Positions 29,384-39,049 of a DNA stretch of 64,000 nucleotides are shown piece by piece (the stretch's first letter is position 1; each line of letters begins with the position of its first letter). The translations under genes and the position numbers were made by a program. The notes beneath the pieces are model-generated. The model ran no database searches, had not been told where the DNA came from, and worked only from the letters and a program-made list of their open reading frames with translations. Location: positions 25,754,643-25,818,642 of the forward strand of contig NC_034010.1 of the NCBI RefSeq assembly GCF_000346465.2. The letters run 5' to 3'. Source of the stretch: Prunus persica. Its lineage: Eukaryota > Streptophyta > Magnoliopsida > Rosales > Rosaceae.

Positions 29384-29700
29384 TGAATAAAGAGACAGAG
29401 AGCGAATAAGGGGAGAAGAAGACAGAACNNNNNNNNNNNNNNNNNNNNNNNNNNNNNNNNNNNNNNNNNNNNNNNNNNNNNNNNNNNNNNNNNNNNNNNN
29501 NNNNNNNNNNNNNNNNNNNNNNNNNNNNCCGGAGAGAGAGCTGCGCTATAGAAAGAGAGCAAAGAGAGAGACAGAGAGTTGCACTAGAGAGAGAGACAGA
29601 GAGAGAGAGAGCCAAGAGAGAGACAGAGAGCTACGATAGACAGATACCAAAGAGAGAGAGAGATGTGCCACAGAGAGAGCCGAGTGAGCTAAGAGAGAAC
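29384..29700. repeat. GA-rich low-complexity tract with assembly gap
   Basis: Repeats of GAGAGA and GACAGAGAG on both sides of 100 N at 29429-29528. The gap length is conventional, so the true size is unknown. Confidence 0.9.
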
Positions 29701-29754
29701 AAAATTTTTGAACATGTGAAAAATCAGCAATAAGTGGACAATAATTATATTTTT

Positions 29755-29870
29755 ATAGGTGATATTGTAATACTATTGCTATCATATTGTGGTTATATTG
29801 CTTTAATATTGCCTCTATAGTGTACATGTATTGGCCTAATATTGCTATTATATCGTATGTCAATGGCCAT
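29755..29870. repeat. ATATTGC-rich short-repeat tract, right
   Basis: Same unit as 28990-29210; 'TTAATATTGCCTCTATAGTG' nearly repeats a segment of the left tract, in direct orientation. Confidence 0.65.
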
Positions 29871-30427
29871 TTGGTCTAATAACAGAGTCTCCACTTCGTT
29901 GAAAGTAATCCTGAATTCAAATATCATGGACACGACAATTGTTATCCATCCTTATATTAGCATGAATTGATGTTGACCTTTGAAATGATAGTTGGACTTG
30001 CACATCGATTCATATTCAAAAGGAAAGTATTCTCTCCCTCAATGAATCTTCGTTCAAAAGAAGGCAGCTATCAAATATTGGGTACAAAAATGCAAGATCC
30101 ACAGTAAATTAATTGGGCACAAACCACATATTACAAAATCAGGATGATTTTTGGCATGCTTGAAAAGACAAGGGCCAAATACAACAGAAAAGAAAATCCA
30201 TTCAAGCTTCTCACTAAACATGGCTCAAGCACTCGACCATGGTTTCAATCCAAACCTACCCAACAAAGGCATACCACGTGTCCATCGTAACAGAAGAGTG
30301 GCATTTACAAAGCATGAACTGCAATATATTTCTTTTTCTCCTAAACAAAATTGTTACTAAAATGGAACAAAAGATCCCTAACATAGAGCAATACAAGCAA
30401 AGATAGTCAATTGTCATACACACAAAA

Positions 30428-30496
30428 TTAGTCCTCATCCATCCCTGCATGCTGATCTTTCTTACTAGGGCCACCTACTGGTTTTGCCATTATAAT
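30428..30496 (-). pseudogene. Captured C-terminal exon of an unidentified gene
   Basis: After a TTGCAG acceptor there are 22 open codons (beginning IIMAKPVGGPSKK) and a TAA stop. It begins in phase 0, the phase in which the 31136-31022 exon ends, so both may come from one donor gene. I do not recognise it. It is absent from the left side, where CPN60 exons take its place. Confidence 0.4.
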
Positions 30497-31021
30497 CTGC
30501 AAGATAGTCAAAGCACTGTCAACAACCTTTTTTTAATGAAGGTATTAAACATTAAATAGGCTGCAATCAGATGGATTCATCATTTCTCACACATTTTTAG
30601 CTAGCCAGAAAACCCCCAGCATATAGATTTTCTATTTACTATCAAGCCTTCTGCACTGAAGTCATATTCATTATAAAAGTTCAACATTTCCCAAAAGTAA
30701 CTTTCAATTTTATTTTATTTTTCCAAGTTAAAAACTAACATTTGCAACCGTTCTTTGAGTTACAAAGGAGTTTGTGTTCTGAGTACACACGTGCATACAT
30801 GCATCTGTGCCAAGTTAGGGGAACTTTGAAAAAAAGAAGAGAAAAAGACTTCACAAAAAGTATAAAAGTATAAAATTAAATAAATAAATAAAAAGAATAG
30901 TCAAGTAATTCATAAAGCCTCGACTTTTTATTATTATTATTTTTTAAACTGTATGTAGTTTAGCATTTTTTCTGCTTTAGCCTCAAAGATGCAATCAGGG
31001 ATTCAAAGATGTAGTTCATAC

Positions 31022-31136
31022 CAAATTTGGTTCGTCAGGTTTAAGTAGAAGACCTGGATCTGAAACTCTTACACTAGGCAGCACTTTACCCTGAGAATGA
31101 TTTATATTCACTTCGTACCTTGTCAGGGTTGCTTGC
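31022..31136 (-). pseudogene. Captured exon of an unidentified gene, right arm
   Basis: Same 115-base exon as 27591-27705, with GCAG acceptor and GTATGA donor, open in the phase set by the upstream methylase-like exon. Confidence 0.45.
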
Positions 31137-32269
31137 CTGCATGCAATATAACCCCAAATATCAAATGTAGTTATAAAGCAGAGATACAAATTATATAAAA
31201 CATGTCACTATTGAATGACATCATTCAAGACATCGTGTAAAGTTTTCCGCCTTATGTGTGCCCACAGTTAGAACAAGCAAGCCAGGAGCATATGACAAAA
31301 CTAAACTTATACGTATCAAGTCTAAAAGAACAAATAATGTACATTAAGTAGGACCCTTTTTGCCAAAACAAAGCATATTGGATCCATATCAACAAAGCAA
31401 TAAGAATTGTCCAATTGGGAAATCTCCAACTCAATCACCAATGTCATAAATCAATATTAATAACAATTTCACGAATCAAGCACAATCTTGGATACTGCAC
31501 TTCTATTTCCCTGACTGGAACATGAGCAAAAAGCTTCTATTATGATCTACAATAGCATCGGTGTCCTAGAATTCAATCCACGTTATTTGTTTTGAGCCTA
31601 AAAATATATTATTCTTCATTCTGAAAATGCACAAACTTAACAAGAGTTCGAGACTTCCAATTTACTAGTCACAGAAGACTTCCAATCTCACTCTCCTTCT
31701 CCCCTTCCCCGTCTCTCCTCTCAGAACAAGACCAGAACGTAAAATCCAAACAACCTATCCCATTCCTCTAGTACCTAAAACTAACCACGTATATCTTAAT
31801 CCAATTCCAAACCAATCTGAAGGGGAAGCATAAATGATGGCTTCATCTACCAGACTTTATAAAATAAAATAAAAGGGGGTTGATTGAAAAGGCAAGCTTC
31901 CAACTGTTGCTTTCATTGCACAAGAAGTTCCTTAGAAGTCATGCTCCCACTAAACACTCAAATTAAATAGGGCAAAATAATTTTCCCATGCTATAACATA
32001 CTCATTGTTTTTAACTACAAAAGAACTATTCCTGTGTTAATAATAACAAGCAAAATATTTCAGGCGTAGTTTGGGAGGAAATTAATTGAGCTTATATTGG
32101 CCTAACTATCCAACTTTATCTATTTATTTATTCTAGTATCTTAAACGAAAATTACTCAAGCCATTGTTATAGGTTTTGCTCAACCTGCATAATGAACATA
32201 ATAAAAACCAGGGAGCACAAACTAGCATACAGAGTGAATAAAAATAAAATTTGAGAACAGAACTGTTAC

Positions 32270-32447
32270 CATCCACAAAGATGCCCCACATAAACCATTA
32301 AACTGATAAGACCTCTAGGCACCACGACACTTTTTGCAACTTCCAATGCCTTCAGTGTTGTTTCTGACTCTGTGATAATTGTTTTGTCACCCCCAGGAAG
32401 ATAGCCAAGATTGAAAGCGACAAGCCTAATCACCCACGAAATCAAAC
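32270..32447 (-). pseudogene. rRNA-methylase-like exon, right arm, frame intact
   Basis: Open throughout: [20 protein letters not shown], then [10 protein letters not shown] and [11 protein letters not shown]. This matches the C-terminal motif region of pfam06962-type SAM-dependent rRNA methylases ([11 protein letters not shown] … GGLISxxxYxGHxGG). AG acceptor and GT donor flank it. Only this one exon of the donor gene is recognised. The second Gly-Gly of the motif is changed to Leu-Cys. Confidence 0.75.
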
Positions 32448-32928
32448 CTTTCAAGAAGCAAGTTTTCTACTAAGAAAAATAATGCAGTAACACGTTCGAT
32501 AATATTTCCATACAATATGAACATGATATTAAGTATAATAAACATTAGTCGAATATTCAATAACTTTCCTGGTTAATATACAGAACACATTCCGACTTCA
32601 ATAAAGAGCCAAAAGTTATTGAAGCAAACAATATGAATACCGATAAGTTTATGATTATACAAATCGAACATAATACAGAAGTACACAAAGCGTTTGCATT
32701 CATTTTGTTCATTAAGAAGAGAATTTAATTCCCTAGAGTTTGTTTTTTATTTTAGCTCTGCGCACGTTTCTCATAAATCAAATGCCAATTGCATTAAGAT
32801 TTTAAACACAGAACCATAAGATAGGAACATCAAGAAACTTGGGTTATAGTGAGTACCTAACAGATGTATCTTTTGGGAAAAAAAAAAAAATACTCAAGCA
32901 GGTAATTTTTTATTTATTTGCAATTTAC

Positions 32929-34041
32929 CTCAAATGCAGGGCAATGAAATGCTTGCTTTTCATCCTCATTCTGTCAACCAACGTTTTCCCCATTTCATTA
33001 ATAAGGTCATTAAACTTTGAGGCATGATAATTTGCTCTACACCTAAGTTTTTATAAATTTGAATCCAATTTATTTGAAAGCTTGTAATCAAACTTTGTGA
33101 GCTGAACAGCCTGTACATTAGAAAGCATAACAAACAACTGTAAATTCTATATATTCCGAAAAGGCACTCATTCAAGCACTGGAAATTTTTCTTCCTCGGT
33201 TATATGCACCAGCATATGATATAATTAACAAATTCTTTACAAAAATGTGGTAGGTTCTCCTGAAAGACACTTACAATATTTTTATTAAGAACATGCACTA
33301 AACGATTCTGGTAGCATTTTGCATTGCCCTTCCTTGGGACACGCATGCTATATGGACTCATTGGTATTCCTCCCTTTGTTGGAAGTTGTTGAATGATTTC
33401 AACATCTTTTGATAGAGATGATATAAACCAGTCTACATCAAAGATTTCATCAAAGTTGCTGCACCAAATACCCGAATAAGAATATTAATCCACAGACAGT
33501 TTTGCTTACATGGACCTTCACAGTAGTTTTGTATCTGTGATATGGTGAAAATGACCTGGAATCCTTCCAAAATAATTTATGGCCCAGCTTGAGAACAAGA
33601 AGAGTAGCATTCAAGATATAAGCTGCAACAAGAGCATCAGTTATCTGTAACAGAATCAAGAAAGAAGCACAAGATGCTGAATCAGCAGAAAAAACATGCA
33701 TGATTACAAACCAGTCTTATCACTCATGGAATGAAAAGTTACAAAGTCCTATCAACAAGTCCTATACATGATCTACTTATAACCAGATGCCTAAACGAAA
33801 TAACAAATCAAAATTAGACTAATAAAGAAGCCATTTGGAATCTGAATGCATAACCACAATGTACTTTAAGCCTTAAATGAAGATATTAGAACGATAAGTT
33901 AGGCCTCAAATGGAAGAAAACTAAGATGGGCGTCTACTGGATTAATAAGCATCTACAGCTCAATCAAGAAACTCACACCTCTTCTTTGCTGGTTTAAGCC
34001 TCCACTAATAGCAGTCAACAAATATGTTTTCACATCAGCAG
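32929..34041 (-). pseudogene. O-fucosyltransferase gene fragment, right arm
   Basis: Mirror copy of 24710-25814. Exon-like pieces start at 34041 and end at 32929, with the same landmarks (ISGGLNQQRR, VDWFISSLSKDVEII, CYQNRLVPVL, FIALHLR). It keeps a good CAG acceptor before AVQLTKFDY that the left arm has lost. It shares the in-frame TAA (33053-33051) with the left arm, so the stop predates the inversion-duplication. Confidence 0.85.
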
Positions 34042-34863
34042 CTGCAACATTTAGGGCATTGGTTTTGTAAATCAAAAGCCTCAGATAAGTTAACCAAAAT
34101 CATAACAGAATCGATTCAATTACGACGTCATTACTGCAACATGGAGAAAAAAAGCATAAATAAAGTTGATTACTTTACTTGCAAAGTTATCGGCGGCACG
34201 CTACCATGGAAGAAATCCGATTTCCTTGTACACTTGTTCAATCTATCAAACTGGGGAACCANNNNNNNNNNNNNNNNNNNNNNNNNNNNNNNNNNNNNNN
34301 NNNNNNNNNNNNNNNNNNNNNNNNNNNNNNNNNNNNNNNNNNNNNNNNNNNNNNNNNNNNNTGTTCATCTATCAACTGGGGACCAGCACTGGCGGAGATG
34401 GAAGAAGAAGGAGGAGGAGGAGGATGGAGGATGGAGGAGGGAGGAGGAAGGAGATGGTCTGGAGTTTAAGTACGGCACCATGAGAATGAGCTGTGATACG
34501 CCGTCGTTTCGGAGTGATGAATGAAGGTGACCGAGTGTGCCTGTTGTTTCCAGATGGGTGAGGGTTAGATGAACAGTACCTCGTGGATGTCAATGGTGGA
34601 GTTAAGCTGAGATGAACAGCCACCGCTGAGGGAGAAAGACGATTGCGTCAGAGAGAGAGAGAGCTCAGCGACAGAGACAGACGGGCTGAAGAGAGAGACA
34701 GAGGCAAGAGAGTTGAGAGAGAACCCAATTTCTGAAAATGTGATATGGGTGCAATCAGTTTACAATAAAGATGTATTTATAGGTGGTAGTTTTAAAAATT
34801 TTTGGGGAGAGTTGGTATTTTGACAAAAAATTATAAAATGGGTGGTATTTTGAGCTATTTCCC

Positions 34864-34872
34864 TATTTTCTT
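34864..34872. repeat. Right target-site duplication of the Mutator-like element
   Basis: TATTTTCTT immediately after the CTATTTCCC terminus, identical to 23985-23993. Confidence 0.9.
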
Positions 34873-34989
34873 TATGTGCCTGGAATTTGAGGAACATGAG
34901 GTTTCCGGAATTGTCGACATGTTTCTTAGCACTTTGTAACATATCCTGCAGCCTGCTGCAGAACAAGAATCTTCTAGTACAGAATTGTT

Positions 34990-35605
34990 CAATGTTTGAA
35001 AAATCGCTAGGCGGTAGGCGGGCGGCTTCTAGAGGGTAATCGGGGCCTAGACGTTTTTTTTAAAAACTTTATAATTATTTTGTACTATAAATTATAAATT
35101 TTTACCAAAAATCATGCAAAATAAAAGGTTAAAACCTAGGTGTTCTTTAAAGTCAGGAAAAAAATTATTAAAAAAAAAAACCCGCCTAGCGCCTAGGCGG
35201 GCGCCTAGCTCTCAGGCGGCCGATTTTTCGAACACTAACTTGTATAATGTTTATTTTGCACATAGCTCGGGCGTTGTAGCGTTTCTGCACTCGGTTCTAG
35301 TATTCCATGTTGCCGGTAGTAAATTGTAAGTGCCCTTTTCATTTTGGCTTCAGAGTGAGTTTGAGGAGGTCGCAGGTCGCGGGTCGCGGCCTGGTGGTGG
35401 TCGTCGCGGGTGGAGGCCTGGTGGTGGTGGTCTGTCGTGAGAGATAGAGAGGGAGGGAGAGAGAGAGAAGGAGGTGACGGCTCAGAGGAGAGAGAGGCAG
35501 CGTGAGGTAGGTTACCCGACCAGACCTGCCTAGGCGGACGCCCAGCGCCTAGGCGGGCGCCTAGGCGGGCGCCTAGGCGGGCGCCTAGGCAGATTTTTCA
35601 AACAC
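34990..35605. mobile_element. hAT-like non-autonomous element rich in GCCTAGGCG repeats
   Basis: The ends are inverted: left CAATGTTTGAAAAATC and, from the right end, GTGTTTGAAAAATC. A direct repeat AATTGTT flanks it (34983-34989 and 35606-35612). Inside are two blocks of tandem GGCGGGCGCCTA units (35182-35220, 35520-35590), a second internal terminus-like motif near 35223-35236, and a GA/GGT-rich stretch. No transposase. The seven-base flank match could be the remains of an eight-base hAT duplication; the superfamily is an inference. Confidence 0.5.
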
Positions 35606-36320
35606 AATTGTTTCACTACATATAACGTAGCCTGTCATTAGACCTGACAAGAGCACACATACATGAAAAGGTAAGTCATGTAAATATACAACTTCTGGAG
35701 GAATCGCGTAAGACATGAAGACATCAGAGATTCAAAACAGAACTAAGAAAGAAAAAAACTTTTCCAGGATTTATGAATGACAATAAACTTGTCTAACTTG
35801 GTCGTGAATCAGCTTTAACGACTGGTATCATTTTTCAACAGAGAAAAAAAAAGGGACGAACTGGAAAGGTATTATTTTAAGAAGAAAATCATGGTTATAT
35901 TAGTTCTTCGTCAACCGTCAACGACCTACTTCTTTACCTCTGTCTCCTCCGCTTTCCAAGAGCTCTCTGTCTCTCCTTCTTGCTCCCTCGTTGATTTGTA
36001 AATTTCATCATCATCATTTGTGAGTTTTTCTTTTCATTCATCAGCCTTACTTTTTGTTTCACTCCAAGTACTGGTTTCTTTCTATATCATGTACGTTTAT
36101 ACTCATCCATATTTACGGTTTTCTTAATTTTATATCATGATCATCTTTGAATTAAAATTCCCTGGAAAAAAAGAAAAAGAAATCATGGGTTTGATTTGAA
36201 TGAGTCTTTAGCTTCTGATACTGCTAGTAAGTACTGATTACTTCAGCTTCTGATGGGTTTGGTTGGTTTCAGTTGTTGACAATTTAAAACAATTTAAATA
36301 GTTTCTTAGCAACAGAAACT

Positions 36321-38233
36321 ATGGGTGGTAGGCTTAGCTCGAACGTGAAGAGGCACACTATGAAAAATGTCACTTTGGCTGTGGACACAGTGGCTGAGAC
36401 GATTGAGAATGAGACAGTCAAGAGCAAGGTGCCATCTGTCTCAGTGCCTTCAGCTGAGGGTGAGATCTTGCAGTCCTCCAATTTGAAGTGCTTCGGCTTC
36501 AATGAACTCAAAACAGCCACCAGGAACTTCCGTCCTGATAATATGGTTGGTGAAGGTGGTTTTGGTTTGGTCTTCAAGGGGTGGATTGATGAGAATTCAT
36601 TAACAGCTGCCAAGTCTGGTACTGGCATGGCTATTGCTGTGAAAAGGCTTAACCAAGAAGGTCTCCATGGTCAGAAGGAATGGCTGGTGAGTTTCACTTC
36701 TATATGCAGAGTCTATGTTTCATGCTCAAATACACTTTCTCTATCTCTTGTTTATCATCTTTTTCTATTGAACCTAGCATTTTTTCATCTTAGTTGACTA
36801 TGGAACAATGTCAAGCAGTTGGGAAGCTAAAATAAAGTTACTGATGTTCAATTGCTCGAAGTGCTCCTGAAGCAAAGAAGGCCAAAATATTGATGTCAAA
36901 ACAATCTTGTTGGATCTTGCTATGTTGTGCGTGCAGTATTTTCAGAAAAATATTTGATTGATTGACTTTGTGGAGCTTCTCTTGATCTGTAGGCAGAGGT
37001 TAACTCCATTGGTTTGTGAGGTTGATAGGTTACTGCTTACAGGATAGCTGCCGGTTTCTGGCGTATGAATTTATGCCTCGTGGCAGCTTAGATAATCATC
37101 TATTTAGAAGTGAATTATAAACTTCCTTTGCTCTGTAGCCATCTGAACTTTTAAATGAAGCAATACCACGAATCTGGAGCTCGAGTACTTCGATATGAAA
37201 TATATTTTAGGGACTTTTAACTCTTTTGGAACAGGGTATTTTCAGTCTCAACCGCTCCCATGGAGCCTTCGCATCAAGATTGCCCTGGGTGCAGCTAAGG
37301 GTCTAGCATTTCTTCACAGTGATGAGGCAAAAGTGATATATGGGAACTTCAAAACTTCTAAGATCCTTGTTGATTCAGTATGTGAAATCTTTAGCTGTTG
37401 AACTTTTATGGCTTCTAGAAGAGATCTGTTAAGACTTGCTCACCCATCATTTTTTTCATTGTTAAATAACAGAACTACAATGCCAAACTCTCTGGTTATG
37501 GTTTGGCCAAGGAAGGGCTTCAGGGTTATAGTATGCTTCAGTTATCCGATTGTTCGTGTTCAAATAGCAATAAATTCTACCATGAAGAAGGTATTTTTTA
37601 TTTATCACCACCCTACAATTGCATAGAAACATGCAATCTTATGACATGTAAAATCTTTGTAGCAACAATTTTTTCCTTGGATTATATCTCAGTGCCATTT
37701 CTATTAGCCATCAAGTTCCATCCACTTTTAATTAAAGCCCCCTCTCATCTCTGCCTCTATATCATCTTCATCAGTTCTGCACTATCCATCATATGATCAA
37801 GCATAACACCCAAAGGTGATGCATACAGTTTGGGGTTGTTCTGCTTGAAATCTTATCCGGCAGACGAGCTTTGGATGCTAACAGGCCATCAGGAAAGCAA
37901 GATTTAGTTCAACACGCCCGATCTGCCAGAAAATGCGAACTTCACCGACTTTTTAATGCTCGGATTGAAGGCCAGTACTCTTCTGATGAAGCTCGCAAAG
38001 CATTTAACCTTGCAATGAAATGCCTATCAACAGACTCCAAGTTTAGGCCAGATATGAATGAGGTGGTAAAATTATTGGAGCAGCTTCAGTCTTCTAGTGA
38101 GATGGAGGGCTTGGCTGCTAGGGCATCTCTCAAATTTTACCTTGCCAAAAATTTTATGCCAATTCAGGCAATGTATGGTCCCAATCGTCGCCAGAAAAAT
38201 GTCAATCGGATCAGCTGTGCAACATCCACTTAG
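36321..38233 (+). pseudogene. Pseudogene paralogue of the RLCK-VII kinase
   Basis: Exon-for-exon copy of the 21174-23762 kinase: 36321-36686, about 36993-37109, 37235-37377, about 37473-37590 and about 37815-38233. Exon 2 is nearly intact ([18 protein letters not shown]). Exon 3 has lost the 'YLGQLHHEN' segment and has a TAG. The catalytic YRDFK has become YGNFK, removing the catalytic Asp. The DFG region is scrambled to GYG. Exon 6 lacks one T in the AGTTTTGGGG run, shifting the frame. The N-terminus (MGGRLSSN) differs from the intact gene and has Gly2 but no nearby Cys. It cannot be an active kinase. A tandem duplicate separated from its parent by the two transposons. Confidence 0.88.
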
Positions 38234-38329
38234 GCCATCCGTTTGCCGCAGTATTTGACATGCTTTACGTACTAAATTCGAATCAATTTTTGAATCAATT
38301 TTTGAATCAATTTTTTTTATAAATAAAAC

Positions 38330-38855
38330 CGCGTATAGCCGACCGGCTATATTATTATTATTTTTTTAAAACCGGGTATGGCCAGACGGCTGTACTATTT
38401 TTTTTTAAACAAAAGAGGACCCCTTAGCGATTAGGTGCTGCGTATCAAAATAGGTACCGCCGGGCGGCTATACTATTTAATTATTTATAAATAAATAAAA
38501 AACCCTCCTAGTTGTATTAGTTTATATATATTTTTTTAATATATATTAATTTGTTAGTTTCAACATATCTAAAGAAGATATTAATTGGTCACTATATAAT
38601 TTTTATTCAGTAATATGTTAGAATTATTTGTATAATATGTGAATTTTGTGTTTTATTGAAAATTGAGGAAATTTTTTTTTTTTATTATATAGTATAGCCG
38701 CGCGGCTATACTATTTATTAAAGGCAATTAAAACAAAAAATCCAGTAAAACCGCTCGGCTACAAATTTTTTTTTAAATCTAGTATAGCCGAGCGGCTATA
38801 CTATTTAGGAAGAAACATTAATAAACCCGAGTATAGCCGCGCGGCTGTACTAGTT
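38330..38855. repeat. Array of GC-rich palindromes, copy 2
   Basis: Same family as 13645-14255. It contains the perfect palindrome TATAGCCGCGCGGCTATA, extending one AG/CT step on each side (38691-38712), plus near-palindromes at 38335-38350, 38458-38475, 38781-38802 and 38831-38850. The 'GCGATTAGGTGC' block and the AT-rich tail (38500-38630) are shared with copy 1. It ends about 200 bases before the RlmN-like ATG. Confidence 0.88.
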
Positions 38856-39049
38856 TTTTTTAATGAATTAATTTATTTTAATTATGAAGGAAATGAGCAT
38901 GGACTATTACGGGCTTGAGCTGACTTGGGCCTGAAGCCCATTACAACCCAATATCAAATAAACCACAAAGCTGAGGTTTTAGCCACTATCTCGCTCTCTT
39001 CCTCTGCTTCATCTTCTTCATCTTCGCGAAGCCAAAACCCAGCAGCAGA

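Larger units (their letters stand above)
27982..30737. other. Central unique segment of the Mutator-like element
   Basis: Lies between the inverted arms. It holds two CPN60 exons (28176-28498), two tracts of ATATTGC-rich repeats flanking a GA-rich stretch with a 100-N gap, and a short terminal exon on the minus strand (30496-30428). No transposase or other complete gene is visible, although the gap hides an unknown amount. Confidence 0.6.
23994..34863. mobile_element. Mutator-like (Pack-MULE-type) element with ~4-kb inverted arms
   Basis: The left end reads GGGAAATAGCTCAAAATACC and the right end is its reverse complement. Both are flanked by the 9-bp duplication TATTTTCTT. The inverted arms run from 23994 to about 27981 and from 34863 back to about 30738, diverged by scattered substitutions and indels. 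The roughly 2.76-kb centre is unique and holds a 100-N gap; a second gap lies in the right arm. No transposase frame is visible, so the element is non-autonomous as assembled. It carries intron-containing fragments of host genes, which points to capture at the DNA level. MULE arms are usually a few hundred bases, so 4-kb arms are exceptional. Alternative: two related elements joined by rearrangement or by assembly across the gaps. Confidence 0.8.
30738..34863 (-). repeat. Right inverted arm of the Mutator-like element
   Basis: Reverse complement of 23994-27981, including a 100-N gap at 34262-34361. Sequence on the two sides of the gap is nearly duplicated ('ATCTATCAAACTGGGGAACC' and 'CATCTATCAACTGGGGACCA'), as happens when a gap is placed inside overlapping contig ends. 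Confidence 0.85.

Noticed and set aside
34024..34524. Open frame running through the 100-N gap in the right arm
   Set aside because: It is only continuous because the N run happens to be bridged; flanking sequence is duplicated and low-complexity.
23994..34863. Large palindrome explained purely as an assembly artefact
   Set aside because: The exact 9-bp duplication at both outer ends and independent lesions in each arm argue for a real insertion. The gaps leave the interior uncertain, so this was kept only as a caveat.
23994..34863. Helitron carrying gene fragments
   Set aside because: Inverted termini and a 9-bp target duplication are present; Helitrons lack both and insert between A and T without duplication.
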